In this document: positions 18,148-26,776 of the stretch, one piece after another | How positions within the stretch are numbered: the first letter of the stretch is position 1 | Layout of the letters: every line of letters begins with the position of its first letter | Source: Leptospira ryugenii | Lineage (GTDB): Bacteria > Spirochaetota > Leptospiria > Leptospirales > Leptospiraceae | Assembly (NCBI RefSeq): GCF_003114855.1 | Contig: NZ_BFBB01000009.1 | Coordinates: forward strand, 124,001 to 188,000 | DNA length: 64,000 nucleotides | Direction of reading: 5' to 3' | Notes under the pieces: generated by a model | Seen by the model: only the letters and a program-made list of their open reading frames with translations | What the model was told of the DNA's origin: nothing | Databases searched by the model: none | Program-made: the position numbers and the translations under genes

Positions 18148-19467
18148 ATGCCAAGCGCATTCAAGCAGGCCTTCTTTTCGGAAGAAAAGGGACAAGATTG
18201 GTTGCAAAACTCTCTCGGAGCGAGTTGGGAAGAGCTATGTACAGCCTGCGGATTTTTGTCAGGAGTCGTCGTGCTCCGTTCTGAGGAGGAGCAGTCCTTT
18301 TCTGAGGTCGCGGCCTTTGGATACGGTGAAGAAGGGTTTTATTATCCGTTCATGGCATCCTCAGGGGAGGCAATTGCCAAACTAAAAAGTGAGCCATTCC
18401 CGCTCTCTTTTTCCGGTTCTATGTATGATCTTTTCCATCCCGAAGCAGAGGCATTAGCCCTTGGCATCTATGGCCAAGAGAACAAGGGATTTATAGGATT
18501 TCTTCTGGTTGAGGCTAAGGAAATCCAAAGTTTTGCTCCGTACATCTTAAGGTTATTTGCGGAAAAAATTTCCTATGAAATGCTGCAACCTGACTCTCCC
18601 ATAGCCGCCAAATCTGTAGAGCGTGCCCCTTCCTCCGAGCCCTTACTTGTTCCTTATTTACCTGACTTAGAACAGTGCATCCATACATTCCAAACCCAAA
18701 AGATGATCACTCTTTATGGAGAAAAAGGTACGGGCAAACGAACTCTCGCCAAGTGGATCCATGAGTCTCGCGTTCCGGGCAGTGCCTTCTTACTTGTCTC
18801 CTCCGTTCCCGAACACTTCGGAAAGTTTGAAAAGGCTCTTATCCAATGGGCGGCTGAGGTAGGAGGGGGGAGTCTCGCCTTTGTAGATGCAAGCCACTGG
18901 AGCCTCGGCCAACAAAAAATCCTCTTGGATTGGCGGAACGAGAACCCAGAACCAGGCCTGTTTTTTTTGGAGCACCCTCCCTTTGAAAAGCCTGAAGGCC
19001 TAGCCACTTTCCGGCAATTTCTAGAATCAAATTTATCATTGCTCCCATCGGTTTCTACCTACCGATCCCAGGAAGTTAGCCAGATAGTGGGGCTCTTCTT
19101 TGCGGAATTAGCAAAGGCGCAAAACCGTCCTGGTTTGTCTTTGGACCCAAAGGTAATTGTGGAGATGGCAAAGCGTTCATGGCCTGGAAACTGGCAAGAC
19201 ATCAAAAATAGCCTTCTTCTCGGAATCTTAAATTGTACTTCGAAGGAAGTTTCTCTCCAGGACGTTTTTTCCGGGAAAAACCAGCTCCAGCTCGGGGTTC
19301 CGGATTCAGAAGATTTAGACTTGCGGATGGCAATCCAAGCCTTAGAAAGGCAGAAGATCTTAAATGCAAAACGGATTTTCTCCGGAAACCAAATCCGTAT
19401 GGCCAAAGCACTTGGGATTTCTAGGGGCGCATTGCAAAACAAAATGAAGCAGTTGGATCTTTTATAG
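18148..19467 (+). CDS. NtrC-like regulator with degenerate AAA+ domain and Fis-type HTH
   Basis: 439 residues from the ATG at 18148; a longer frame from 18019 would encode the parS-like repeats and is unlikely. Residues about 1-140 look GAF-like. The AAA+ region keeps a Walker A (GEKGTGKRT, 191-199), a Walker B-like FVDAS (about 244-248) and WPGNWQDIKN (about 345), the NtrC WPGNxRELxN motif. The sigma-54 contact loop GAFTGA is absent. A Fis-type helix-turn-helix ends the protein (398-439, NQIRMAKALGISRGALQNKM). It may bind DNA without activating sigma-54. No Shine-Dalgarno is evident. Confidence 0.75.
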   Translation: MPSAFKQAFFSEEKGQDWLQNSLGASWEELCTACGFLSGVVVLRSEEEQSFSEVAAFGYGEEGFYYPFMASSGEAIAKLKSEPFPLSFSGSMYDLFHPEAEALALGIYGQENKGFIGFLLVEAKEIQSFAPYILRLFAEKISYEMLQPDSPIAAKSVERAPSSEPLLVPYLPDLEQCIHTFQTQKMITLYGEKGTGKRTLAKWIHESRVPGSAFLLVSSVPEHFGKFEKALIQWAAEVGGGSLAFVDASHWSLGQQKILLDWRNENPEPGLFFLEHPPFEKPEGLATFRQFLESNLSLLPSVSTYRSQEVSQIVGLFFAELAKAQNRPGLSLDPKVIVEMAKRSWPGNWQDIKNSLLLGILNCTSKEVSLQDVFSGKNQLQLGVPDSEDLDLRMAIQALERQKILNAKRIFSGNQIRMAKALGISRGALQNKMKQLDLL

Positions 19468-20499
19468 ATGGAAGATACGGTTTACGAGGAAAGAAAAACA
19501 CCAGGAGGCTTCTTGGTAAAGGTCAGGCTTTCAAAGATGACCTACGTAGTCTTTACAGAAGCTGGGCCGGAAGTACCGAAAGGTGCCAAAAATAATTCCA
19601 TCGTTTCCCTCGTACCAAAAGTTGGATTTTTTGGCGAGGACTTTGACCTTTCCCATTTCCACTTGGGTGAACTCTCTTTTGTGAACGTCAAGACTGGGAA
19701 AATGGTCATTCCCTACCAGCATGGCTTTTCCAATGAAATCAAAACCATTTATTTAGGCACAGGGAGCCAAAGCGACGTCCTCCCCGTTGTGATCCACCAC
19801 TTTCGCAATAAGGAAGAATTGATGCATTCCTGGGAAAAAGGGGAGCAGGTTCAGTACCTCGTCGTTGATGAAGAAATCCCACGAGGGGATATGGTAACCT
19901 TCAAAATCCGCTACCCAAGTTTAAACATTCTCGTCATAAAAAAAAGGATCAATACCTCAGCGGAGGCACAAGCCGTTTCCAAGCAAATGGGACAGAGTCC
20001 TTCCGCAAAGGGAGATGTGGTCGACTACAACAAAGTGCGGGCAACGGACGTTGCGAAAAATTCGAATCTAAATATGTACAGCGAGAACCCTGTCTTTTTG
20101 GCAAGGATCCACCTTCGGAACATGGAATTGGATAAGGTAAAGCAAATTCTATTAGATTTCAAACTCGGTGCCCAAGACGTATCCTTCATCCGAACATTCT
20201 TAGATGTCATGATCAAAAACGAAAATGCCAAACCGGAATTGGAGGCAATGAAAGGCCAACTCATTGCCTTAAATGAAGCCTTTCGTTTGTCAGTGCAAAT
20301 CTTGGATTTTGCTGTGGATGAATTTGAAAGGGAGCTAGATAGAGGCTTTTCGAAGGAAATCTCTAGTATGATCTATGCCGTCCTTGCCAAAGAGCAGGAG
20401 TCAGCGACAGAAATTGAGAAAGAGATCGTCCTCTGGGAATGGAAGCTCAGAGCCAGAAATTTGATGTATGGTAGGCAAAAAAAGACCGAAACTGCCTAA
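19468..20499 (+). CDS. Conserved hypothetical cytosolic protein
   Basis: 343 residues starting directly after the stop of the upstream regulator, so the two genes are coupled. No signal peptide or membrane helix. The N-terminal ~160 residues are beta-rich. A low-complexity linker near 170-195 leads to a helical C-terminal half rich in charged residues (LRNMELDKVKQILLDFKLG, AVDEFERELDRGFSKEISS). I do not recognise the family. Coupling to the NtrC-like protein suggests a shared process. Confidence 0.7.
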   Translation: MEDTVYEERKTPGGFLVKVRLSKMTYVVFTEAGPEVPKGAKNNSIVSLVPKVGFFGEDFDLSHFHLGELSFVNVKTGKMVIPYQHGFSNEIKTIYLGTGSQSDVLPVVIHHFRNKEELMHSWEKGEQVQYLVVDEEIPRGDMVTFKIRYPSLNILVIKKRINTSAEAQAVSKQMGQSPSAKGDVVDYNKVRATDVAKNSNLNMYSENPVFLARIHLRNMELDKVKQILLDFKLGAQDVSFIRTFLDVMIKNENAKPELEAMKGQLIALNEAFRLSVQILDFAVDEFERELDRGFSKEISSMIYAVLAKEQESATEIEKEIVLWEWKLRARNLMYGRQKKTETA

Positions 20500-20532
20500 A
20501 AAAAGCTATCTTTTTCTCTGTTTTCGGTCAAA

Positions 20533-21432
20533 ATGAGAACAAATACCATGAAAAAGGGAACAAAATTATATTTTTTGGCACACTTATTGCTAAGTGCACG
20601 CAGCCTAATTTTGATCTCTCTTTTTTTAGGCACCTTACCTTTATTTGCTGAAGTAGAGGGCCCAGCCGCTGTTTTTTATGAAGAGGCCCTTGTCCCACCG
20701 ATCTACATGAAGGATGGTGAGATCAGCATTGTTTCAGATGGAATCGATCCAGTAGCCGATAGAGTGGTCCTTTTAAAAACCCAAGGGCAAAGCACTGAAT
20801 CTTTGGTTTCTACTGTCGCCACAAGCACCGAGTCTGTATGTGCAAATTCTTCAGTATCTGAGGCAGTGTTCCGCATGCCCGAGAGCTTTCGTACCATCCA
20901 ATCGAAAGAAGGAAGTGCAAACAATCCTTCCTCCCATGTGGAGATTCGGCAGCCTCAGGCATTTGGCATTCTTTCTACGCCCGATTCCCGTTGGGAGGTT
21001 CTGGGTGCGCATGAGCTAAAATCGGTTGCCAATTCGCGTCTTTTTGCTTTACTTGCACTATGTCCCAAGCAAAACGCATTGCCTTCCAGAAATTCCTCAA
21101 TGCCATGCGAAAGCTCTCTACTGAAGTCAATGACTCTGAGATCTGCAAACGATTGGAGATCCTCATGGCGACCAGCAAAGACGATTTGCCGATTGCACAA
21201 GTCAACGCACTCTTGGCTGACCCACGAAGTTTTGACCCCAAAGCGATCCCAGAGCCTTACACTCAGTATGTCCGACACTTTATCTATATGTTCAAGCGAA
21301 ATGGTAAGTCTAGCCTTGCTCTCCTCGAAGAAACAAATCTGGGCAGCAAGGACAGTGCCATCTCTGCAAAAAAAGCAACTAGAGGCGAATCCGCAGAGAC
21401 TAGTCTTGCCAAAAAGAAAAGTAGCCGTCTAG
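20533..21432 (+). pseudogene. Exported protein gene, probably frameshifted near 21060
   Basis: The frame opens with a signal peptide (KLYFLAHLLLSARSLILISLFLGTLPLFA) and reads like real protein to about ANSRLFALLAL near 21057. From there the same frame becomes Ser/Arg/Leu-rich and non-protein-like to its stop. The alternative frame from 21060 is protein-like. A one-base loss (or equivalent) close to 21040-21060 would join both parts into an exported protein of about 310 residues. A sequencing error, a true inactivation, or two overlapping genes are all possible. Start at 20533 or 20548; neither has a clear ribosome site. Confidence 0.5.
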
Positions 21433-21464
21433 CCCCCAAAAAAGCCAAACCTGGCAAAAAATAA
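21060..21464 (+). CDS. C-terminal part of the frameshifted gene, or a separate small protein
   Basis: 134 residues, helical and well-formed for the first ~95 residues (AFQKFLNAMRKLSTEVNDSE, PEPYTQYVRHFIYMFKRNG), followed by a Ser/Lys-rich tail (KKKSSRLAPKKAKPGKK). There is no signal peptide of its own and no Shine-Dalgarno before the ATG. The frame is closed by a TGA at 21012, so any fusion with the upstream frame must occur between 21015 and 21060. Best read as the C-terminus of the exported protein starting at 20533. Confidence 0.5.
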   Translation: MSQAKRIAFQKFLNAMRKLSTEVNDSEICKRLEILMATSKDDLPIAQVNALLADPRSFDPKAIPEPYTQYVRHFIYMFKRNGKSSLALLEETNLGSKDSAISAKKATRGESAETSLAKKKSSRLAPKKAKPGKK

Positions 21465-22281
21465 GCGATATTCGTAAGCATCCTCCCTCTTCATAGGGGC
21501 ACTTTTCCTCCTCTTTTACGCCCCCCTGTGCTGCTGACTGGGGGTTTTATTCATTTTTATCCTTATCCATGACTAGGAATATTTAGCCTAAATTTAGGCA
21601 TTTATCTGCTAAAATTGTAAAATCTCCTTTCGGTCCAGAAGGGAAACGTTCTCATTGCCCAACTTTGGGCAATGAGGAGGGAAGCTTTTGCACTCTCTCC
21701 TGGGTGCCCATTATTGAGCAATTCTTACTGGCATTTGCTCGGGCTGCCCTTTTCTGGGCGCCCTGAATTGGGCTAGCCCATTGGCGGGCGGAACGTTCCT
21801 TCTGCTCCTTGGTTGTTTCAGGTCAAAAACACCTTCGCCTTCCTGTTCGGAAATGGACACATAGGAGTTCTACAGGAGATCTCCTCCTTTTTCTGGAGAT
21901 AGAGAAGGGAAAGAATCCATCCCTGATACCGGGAGAGCCCTAACAATGACCACGTGCGGTCAACTAGTTTCCGTGGCCGCGCTAGCAAAAGCTTCCAACC
22001 GGAAGGAGAGAGCGATTCGAAAGCCAGAGCCTTTGGCTTGGAGCTTCAAGTTGATTCTCTGACTTATTCGTGCCGCATCTCGATAAAGAGAAATCCTACC
22101 TTTCCCAAGAGATTCGATGCCCGAGATGCCGGAAAGATGCCACTTAGGTCAGTTTTTGCGTCTAGGCAGGAGAATGGTGAGGGGTCTTCCCTGCCGCGCT
22201 AACAGGGGGAGGAAAACATTGAAAATGCGCTTATTTCCTGTCAAAATGTCATGTGTATGAAGAATTCCTCTGTATGTAAAA
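21465..22281. other. 817-bp hairpin-rich region without a convincing gene
   Basis: No reading frame here has protein-like composition. The region is dense in palindromes: GCCTAAATTTAGGC (21586-21599), a perfect 12-bp-arm repeat CTCATTGCCCAA/TTGGGCAATGAG (21651-21676), AGGAGATCTCCT (21874-21885), TGACC...GGTCA (21947-21962), CTTCC-AACC-GGAAG (21992-22005) and AAGCCA...TGGCTT (22021-22039). It could be a structured RNA, part of the replication origin or a decayed gene. I looked for RNase P, tmRNA and 5S hallmarks and did not find them. Confidence 0.5.
21521..21550 (+). terminator. Probable intrinsic terminator after the 21464 stop
   Basis: A C-run (21521-21526) can pair with GGGGG (21540-21544), followed by TTTTATT. 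The stem is short with a 13-base loop, so strength is moderate. Confidence 0.45.
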
Positions 22282-22554
22282 ATGGCAGGGTTGTTTAATG
22301 CTTTACCAACGCTCCTGGAGGCGCAATTTCGAACCAGAATGGCTGAAACGATCCGATTGCGTGTCAAATGCCACGCTTGTTCTAATCTCATCGAGGGGAC
22401 TGCTAAATATGGCTCTGGCCATTACGTGGCAGAAGGGATTCCTTTTGAATTTGTCGCTGTTGGGAAGGTGGAAGGCGCCCAGGGCCGCCGCGTAAAAGCG
22501 GAAGTGACCTGTACTTGCCCTAACTGTGGCGTTAAATGTAAGTACATTGTATAG
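22282..22554 (+). CDS. Small zinc-ribbon-like protein
   Basis: Up to 90 residues. An internal ATG at 22339 (71-residue form) is equally plausible because neither start has a clear ribosome site. Two Cys pairs, KCHACSN and CTCPNCGVKCKY, frame a central beta-rich stretch, as in a zinc ribbon or rubredoxin-like knuckle. Such small proteins often bind nucleic acid or a partner protein, but no function can be assigned. It stands alone between the noncoding block and the MBOAT gene. Confidence 0.65.
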   Translation: MAGLFNALPTLLEAQFRTRMAETIRLRVKCHACSNLIEGTAKYGSGHYVAEGIPFEFVAVGKVEGAQGRRVKAEVTCTCPNCGVKCKYIV

Positions 22555-22572
22555 GCATGATAACGATGCTCG

Positions 22573-22603
22573 TTAGTCACATAAATGCTTAGAATATGAC
22601 TAA
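22573..22603. promoter_or_regulatory. Inverted repeat upstream of the MBOAT gene
   Basis: TTAGTCA (22573-22579) and TGACTAA (22597-22603) form 7-bp arms. There is no T-run, so an operator is more likely than a terminator. Confidence 0.3.
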
Positions 22604-22629
22604 TATAGTGACTGTAAATAATCAAATAT

Positions 22630-24135
22630 ATGCTGTTTAATTCTTCTGTTTACTGTTTATTTTTACTTACTATTCTGCTAATATACTTGCTATTAAATTT
22701 TAGTTTTGTATTCAATAAAACGATTGAAAATAGGCATATAAATGTCAAATCCCATTCCTTAGTCATTATTTTGCTTATATCTAGTCTCTTTTTTTACTCA
22801 ATGTGGAATTGGAGATACCTGGGGCTCATCATCTGGATCGCCTCTGTTGATTTTTTCCTAGCCCATTGTATCCACCGCGAGGACAGGGCTTCCCGCAAGA
22901 AGATTCTTCTCTACCTTTCACTGGCCAATAGCTTGGGTATCTTATTTTTCTTTAAGTATTTCTTTTTCTTTCATGAGTCTTTGGGTTCTGGTCTGGGCCT
23001 TTTCGGTCTATCCCTTCCTTGGCAAGGTTCTACTTGGTCGCTTTTGCTCCCTGTTGGGATTTCCTTTTATACCTTCCAGTCAATTGCCTATGTGTCTGAT
23101 GTCTACCGAGGCCTGTTGAAACCAGAGCGCAATTTTCTTCGCTATCTCTTGTTTCTCTCCTTTTTCCCCCAGCTTGTGGCTGGCCCCATCGTTTCCGCAA
23201 GGTCAATGTTGCCCCAATTGAGGCGGTTTTTGCCACTTCCCCGCCTTCCTTGGCGAGAGGCTTTTACCTATATATGTTTGGGAGTATTTAAAAAAGCTGT
23301 CTTAGCAGACCATATTGCTCCTTTTGTGGATCTCATTTTTGAATCTCCAGAAGAAATGAGTAGGATTGCACTTTGGTTGGGGATGTTTGCGTACGCTGCG
23401 CAGATCTACTGTGATTTTTCTGGCTATACTGATATTGCCCAGGGTTCGGCACTTATGTTTGGGGTTCGGTTACCTGAGAATTTTAATTTTCCATACTTAG
23501 CCCTTGGGTTTTCTGATTTTTGGAGGAGGTGGCACATTTCATTGTCGACTTGGCTTAGACTCTATTTGTACATACCTCTCGGTGGAAATCGCCAAGGGAA
23601 TCTGAGGACCTATGTTAATTTAATGATTGTTATGCTCCTTGGAGGGCTTTGGCATGGAGCCAATTGGAATTTTATGTTTTGGGGTTTTGGACATGGTTTT
23701 TTGTTGGTAATGGAAAGGTATCTAGGATCTAAAAGAGATTGGGTGGAACTTTGGAAGAAAAAAGTTCCAAGCTCAGTTTCTAAGGTGTCCCTACAGTGTA
23801 TTACCTTCCTATCGGTTTGTTTTTTATGGATTTTCTTCCGTAGCCAAACCTTTTCAAAATCCCTGTGTTACCTACAGGGGCTTTTTGTGGAAAATGGCCA
23901 AAAAGAACTCCCTTACCTAGTTTCAAAACAGGCTCTACTTTGTGTTGTAGTTTTGTTTTTGGGGCTTTTTTGCGGAGGTAGATGTCTACAGATTTGGAAA
24001 CGTCTCTCCATAGAATCCGGGAACAACACAAATGTTATGCGGCAAATAGCGTTCGGAGCCCTATTTTCATTGAGTTTTATTGTATTGGTCTTATTATCTG
24101 CGGAGGGGACACCCTTTGTCTATTTTGTTTTTTAA
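22630..24135 (+). CDS. MBOAT-family O-acyltransferase (AlgI-like)
   Basis: 501 residues with about ten to twelve membrane helices. The MBOAT signature is present: YCDFSGYTDIAQGSALMFG, FPYLALGFSDFWRRWHISLSTWLRLYLYIPLGGN and GLWHGANWNFMFWGFGHG, which holds the catalytic His. Enzymes of this group move acyl groups from the cytoplasm across the membrane to decorate exopolysaccharide or lipid-linked glycans. The start is the typical MLFNS. The gene directly abuts its SGNH-like partner (stop then ATG), as algI and algJ do. The acyl group and acceptor are unknown. Confidence 0.9.
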   Translation: MLFNSSVYCLFLLTILLIYLLLNFSFVFNKTIENRHINVKSHSLVIILLISSLFFYSMWNWRYLGLIIWIASVDFFLAHCIHREDRASRKKILLYLSLANSLGILFFFKYFFFFHESLGSGLGLFGLSLPWQGSTWSLLLPVGISFYTFQSIAYVSDVYRGLLKPERNFLRYLLFLSFFPQLVAGPIVSARSMLPQLRRFLPLPRLPWREAFTYICLGVFKKAVLADHIAPFVDLIFESPEEMSRIALWLGMFAYAAQIYCDFSGYTDIAQGSALMFGVRLPENFNFPYLALGFSDFWRRWHISLSTWLRLYLYIPLGGNRQGNLRTYVNLMIVMLLGGLWHGANWNFMFWGFGHGFLLVMERYLGSKRDWVELWKKKVPSSVSKVSLQCITFLSVCFLWIFFRSQTFSKSLCYLQGLFVENGQKELPYLVSKQALLCVVVLFLGLFCGGRCLQIWKRLSIESGNNTNVMRQIAFGALFSLSFIVLVLLSAEGTPFVYFVF

Positions 24136-25677
24136 ATGAAACCTTTGTCAAAAAATTTAGTCTTCATACTTAGTTTTGTTTTGTGTTTATTTATTTTTGA
24201 TGATTGTTTCTTTGGGAGGCTGAACTTTTCTCTGCCGAATGAATCACCTTGGAACACAAACCATTTTTTTAATTTTCTCTACGAATACAAAAGGATCGCA
24301 TCTGAGAAGAAAACCAAACCTAGGCTTATCTTAGTCGGCAGTTCCATTGCTTACTATTCATTCCAAGCAAAGGATTTAGAAAAAGAGCTCTTACAAAAAT
24401 GGGATTTGGATGTAGAGGTCTGTTTTTTGGCTTATGCAGGCAATAGCCCGCTGTATGTTTATCTATTGTTGGAATGGCTGTTTCCACTCCAACCGGATTT
24501 GGTAGTCTATCCCATTAATTTTATTGATTATCGTCTGCATAGAACGTATGTTTTGTTCCCGGAAGGCTCGAATGAGACAGTAACTGAGACTACTATGGTC
24601 CGCGATGCCTTGACCTTTGCAGAGGCACCACAGTCTTTATGGATCTTCCCTTGGGAAACGCTTGTAGAAGTAGGCGGTTTGATGGATTGGAAAGAAAGAT
24701 CTGAATACCTAATGTCCGCTTTGTTTCGGTTTGTCCGCTACCGTGAGTTTTACTTAACGAATTGGCAAAATATCTACAACCACCGATTTGGACGAAATAC
24801 AAGTTACCATGCCTATATGGGTGTAGATATACCGGAAGGGATCAGCTCGCTAGGTTGGACAGGCAAAGTGTTTAGCTTCCAGCCAACTGATTCCATGTTT
24901 GTTGGGGGTAAAGGGATCTGGTTGGAAATTACACCATTTCTTTTGCGAGAGGGCCCAGTAAATCTAGAAATCAAAAGTAAAGATGGCCGCAACAGCCAAA
25001 CGGAAACCTTCCATTCCCCGGGTTGGAAACAAATATTTTTGCAAAAAAAATTCCAAAGTACAGAGGGCATCATCCGTGCAGAGCTTAGTAAAATTTGGTA
25101 CGCCCATGAAGCAGCAGGTGCCTACCTAGATTACCACCGTGATCCCATGGGAGTTCGACTCCCACAAACCTTTGGTCTTGAGGAGCCCTTGCAAGGGCAA
25201 CAGTACATCCGGCCCAAACGCACAGAGGATTTCCGCTTTATTGGGATGCCGGACAAAGAGTATGAAAGTTATTTTGCTTACCGTCTTTTACAAGGCCTGG
25301 AAAAACGCCCTGGAATTGGCTACTTAGTGGCATTGGAAAGAGCAAAAAAGCGCATTGCAGATGAGTCATTTCGGCCATACTTTCACTTTCGCTACCTGAA
25401 AAAAATTTCCGAGACCTTTGAAGCCAAAAACATCCCCTTGCTCATCATCAACAACCCAGAAAATCCCATTTCTCTTTCTTGGTATGAGCGGTCGAGCTGG
25501 TATAGGGATCATCTGGCCTATCTCCAAACATTGCAAGGAAAGCACGTACGGTTTGTGGATTTAAAAGGTGCCTTACCCATGCAAGCTTTCTCCGATTTCC
25601 ATCATTTTACCTACCCAGGTATGGAACAAATGAATCCGATTTATGCGGAACAAATCGGAAATCTCTTTTCTAAATAA
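24136..25677 (+). CDS. SGNH-hydrolase-like partner of the MBOAT protein
   Basis: 513 residues with one N-terminal membrane anchor (about 7-25) and a large extracytoplasmic domain. A GSS motif sits in LILVGSSIAYYSF (about 70), the position of the nucleophile block I in SGNH/DUF1574-type proteins. A C-terminal DFHHFTYPGMEQMN carries the expected Asp/His pair. Such proteins complete O-acetylation of a glycan together with an MBOAT. The gene starts immediately after the MBOAT stop and ends shortly before asd. Confidence 0.72.
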   Translation: MKPLSKNLVFILSFVLCLFIFDDCFFGRLNFSLPNESPWNTNHFFNFLYEYKRIASEKKTKPRLILVGSSIAYYSFQAKDLEKELLQKWDLDVEVCFLAYAGNSPLYVYLLLEWLFPLQPDLVVYPINFIDYRLHRTYVLFPEGSNETVTETTMVRDALTFAEAPQSLWIFPWETLVEVGGLMDWKERSEYLMSALFRFVRYREFYLTNWQNIYNHRFGRNTSYHAYMGVDIPEGISSLGWTGKVFSFQPTDSMFVGGKGIWLEITPFLLREGPVNLEIKSKDGRNSQTETFHSPGWKQIFLQKKFQSTEGIIRAELSKIWYAHEAAGAYLDYHRDPMGVRLPQTFGLEEPLQGQQYIRPKRTEDFRFIGMPDKEYESYFAYRLLQGLEKRPGIGYLVALERAKKRIADESFRPYFHFRYLKKISETFEAKNIPLLIINNPENPISLSWYERSSWYRDHLAYLQTLQGKHVRFVDLKGALPMQAFSDFHHFTYPGMEQMNPIYAEQIGNLFSK

Positions 25678-25690
25678 GCTAAATTTGAGA

Positions 25691-25708
25691 CCTTACGATT
25701 AGGTAAGG
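25691..25708 (+). promoter_or_regulatory. asd: Hairpin covering the asd ribosome-binding site
   Basis: CCTTAC (25691-25696) and GTAAGG (25703-25708) form a 6-bp stem with a GATTAG loop. The 3' arm contains the AAGG of the asd Shine-Dalgarno, so translation may be modulated by folding. Confidence 0.4.
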
Positions 25709-25713
25709 ATTTT

Positions 25714-26763
25714 ATGCAAAAAATTAAGGTAGGAGTTCTAGGCGCTACAGGCTCTGTAGGCCAACGTTTCATTCAATTATTGGAAAACCATCCTTTCTTC
25801 ACGGTTTCACACTTGGCCGCCTCGGAGAAAAGTGCAGGCCAGACCTATGGCCAAGTGATGAAATCTCGTTGGAAGATTTCATCTGATATTCCTGCCTATG
25901 CCAAAGACATCGTGATTACTCTTCCAAAGCCTTCTGAAACAGATGGCGTTAAACTCGTGTTTAGTGGCTTAGACTCGTCTATCGCAGGTGAGGTGGAATC
26001 TGAATATGCCCAAGCGGGTGTCATCGTCATTTCCAATTCAAAAAACCATAGAATGGATGCAAATGTTCCCATTCTCTCAGCAGAAGTCAATGCAGAGCAC
26101 TTAGATGTTTTGAGTGCCCAAAACACAAAAGGTAAGATCATCACAAACTCCAATTGTACAATAATGGGAGTCACAATTTCCCTGAAACCCTTGTTTGATC
26201 AATTTGGTTTGGAATCAGTAATGTTATTTTCTATGCAAGCGATATCGGGAGCTGGTTATCCTGGGGTACCATCTATGGATATATTAGGGAATGTAGTACC
26301 CTATATCAGTGGAGAGGAAGAGAAAGCAGAAATTGAACCACAGAAATGTTTGGGTCGAGTTGTAGACGGTAAAATTGTTTCTGCCGATTTTAAAATATCT
26401 GCTCATTGCAATCGAGTTCCCGTATTTGATGGGCATACAGTATGTGTTAGTGCAAAGTTTAAAAAGAAGCCAAACCGAGAAGAGATTCTCAAAGCATGGA
26501 AAGAGTTCTCTGGCGAACCACAAAAGCTTCAGCTTCCTTTTGCGCCCGAGCAAACGATCTTATATAGAGAGGAAGCTGACCGCCCACAACCACGTTTGGA
26601 TTTAGACACGGGTAAGGGGATGACGACGGTAGTAGGCCGACTCAGAGAAGATTCACTTTTGGATTGGAAATGGGTGGTTTTGTCTCACAATACGATCCGA
26701 GGGGCCGCAGGAGCTGCTCTTCTGAATGCAGAGTTAATGTACAAAAAAGGACTGATCTCGTAA
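25714..26763 (+). CDS. asd: Aspartate-semialdehyde dehydrogenase
   Basis: 349 residues. The NADP-binding N-terminus reads [18 protein letters not shown], the catalytic Cys sits in TNSNCTIMG and the His in [13 protein letters not shown]. The sequence is of the archaeal/fungal-type branch, which is longer than the short bacterial form. The enzyme reduces aspartyl phosphate to the semialdehyde, the branch point to lysine, diaminopimelate, threonine and methionine, and is therefore essential for the cell wall. From memory, this is the gene that first showed the small leptospiral replicon is a chromosome. It is followed by an unknown protein gene 13 bases downstream. Confidence 0.95.
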   Translation: MQKIKVGVLGATGSVGQRFIQLLENHPFFTVSHLAASEKSAGQTYGQVMKSRWKISSDIPAYAKDIVITLPKPSETDGVKLVFSGLDSSIAGEVESEYAQAGVIVISNSKNHRMDANVPILSAEVNAEHLDVLSAQNTKGKIITNSNCTIMGVTISLKPLFDQFGLESVMLFSMQAISGAGYPGVPSMDILGNVVPYISGEEEKAEIEPQKCLGRVVDGKIVSADFKISAHCNRVPVFDGHTVCVSAKFKKKPNREEILKAWKEFSGEPQKLQLPFAPEQTILYREEADRPQPRLDLDTGKGMTTVVGRLREDSLLDWKWVVLSHNTIRGAAGAALLNAELMYKKGLIS

Positions 26764-26776
26764 GAAGAGCCCTTAT

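Noticed and set aside
17919..18164. 81-residue reading frame on the - strand overlapping the parA start
   Set aside because: It would encode both parS-like repeats, has no ribosome site and reads through the promoter gap; composition is not protein-like.
21035..21062. Programmed -1 ribosomal frameshift in the exported protein gene
   Set aside because: The T-run is read as CTT TTT GCT, which does not form an X XXY YYZ heptamer, and no downstream pseudoknot is apparent; mutation or sequence error is simpler.
21954..22202. 82-residue + strand reading frame in the noncoding block
   Set aside because: Its residues come from hairpin-rich DNA, there is no Shine-Dalgarno, and the composition (Ser/Arg/Lys-rich without pattern) is not gene-like.
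21840..22210. Known structured RNA (RNase P RNA, tmRNA, 5S rRNA or a riboswitch)
   Set aside because: I searched both strands for the conserved cores (GAGGAAAGTCC, tRNA-like ends, tag peptide, 5S ends, B12 box) and found none; kept only as an unknown structured region.
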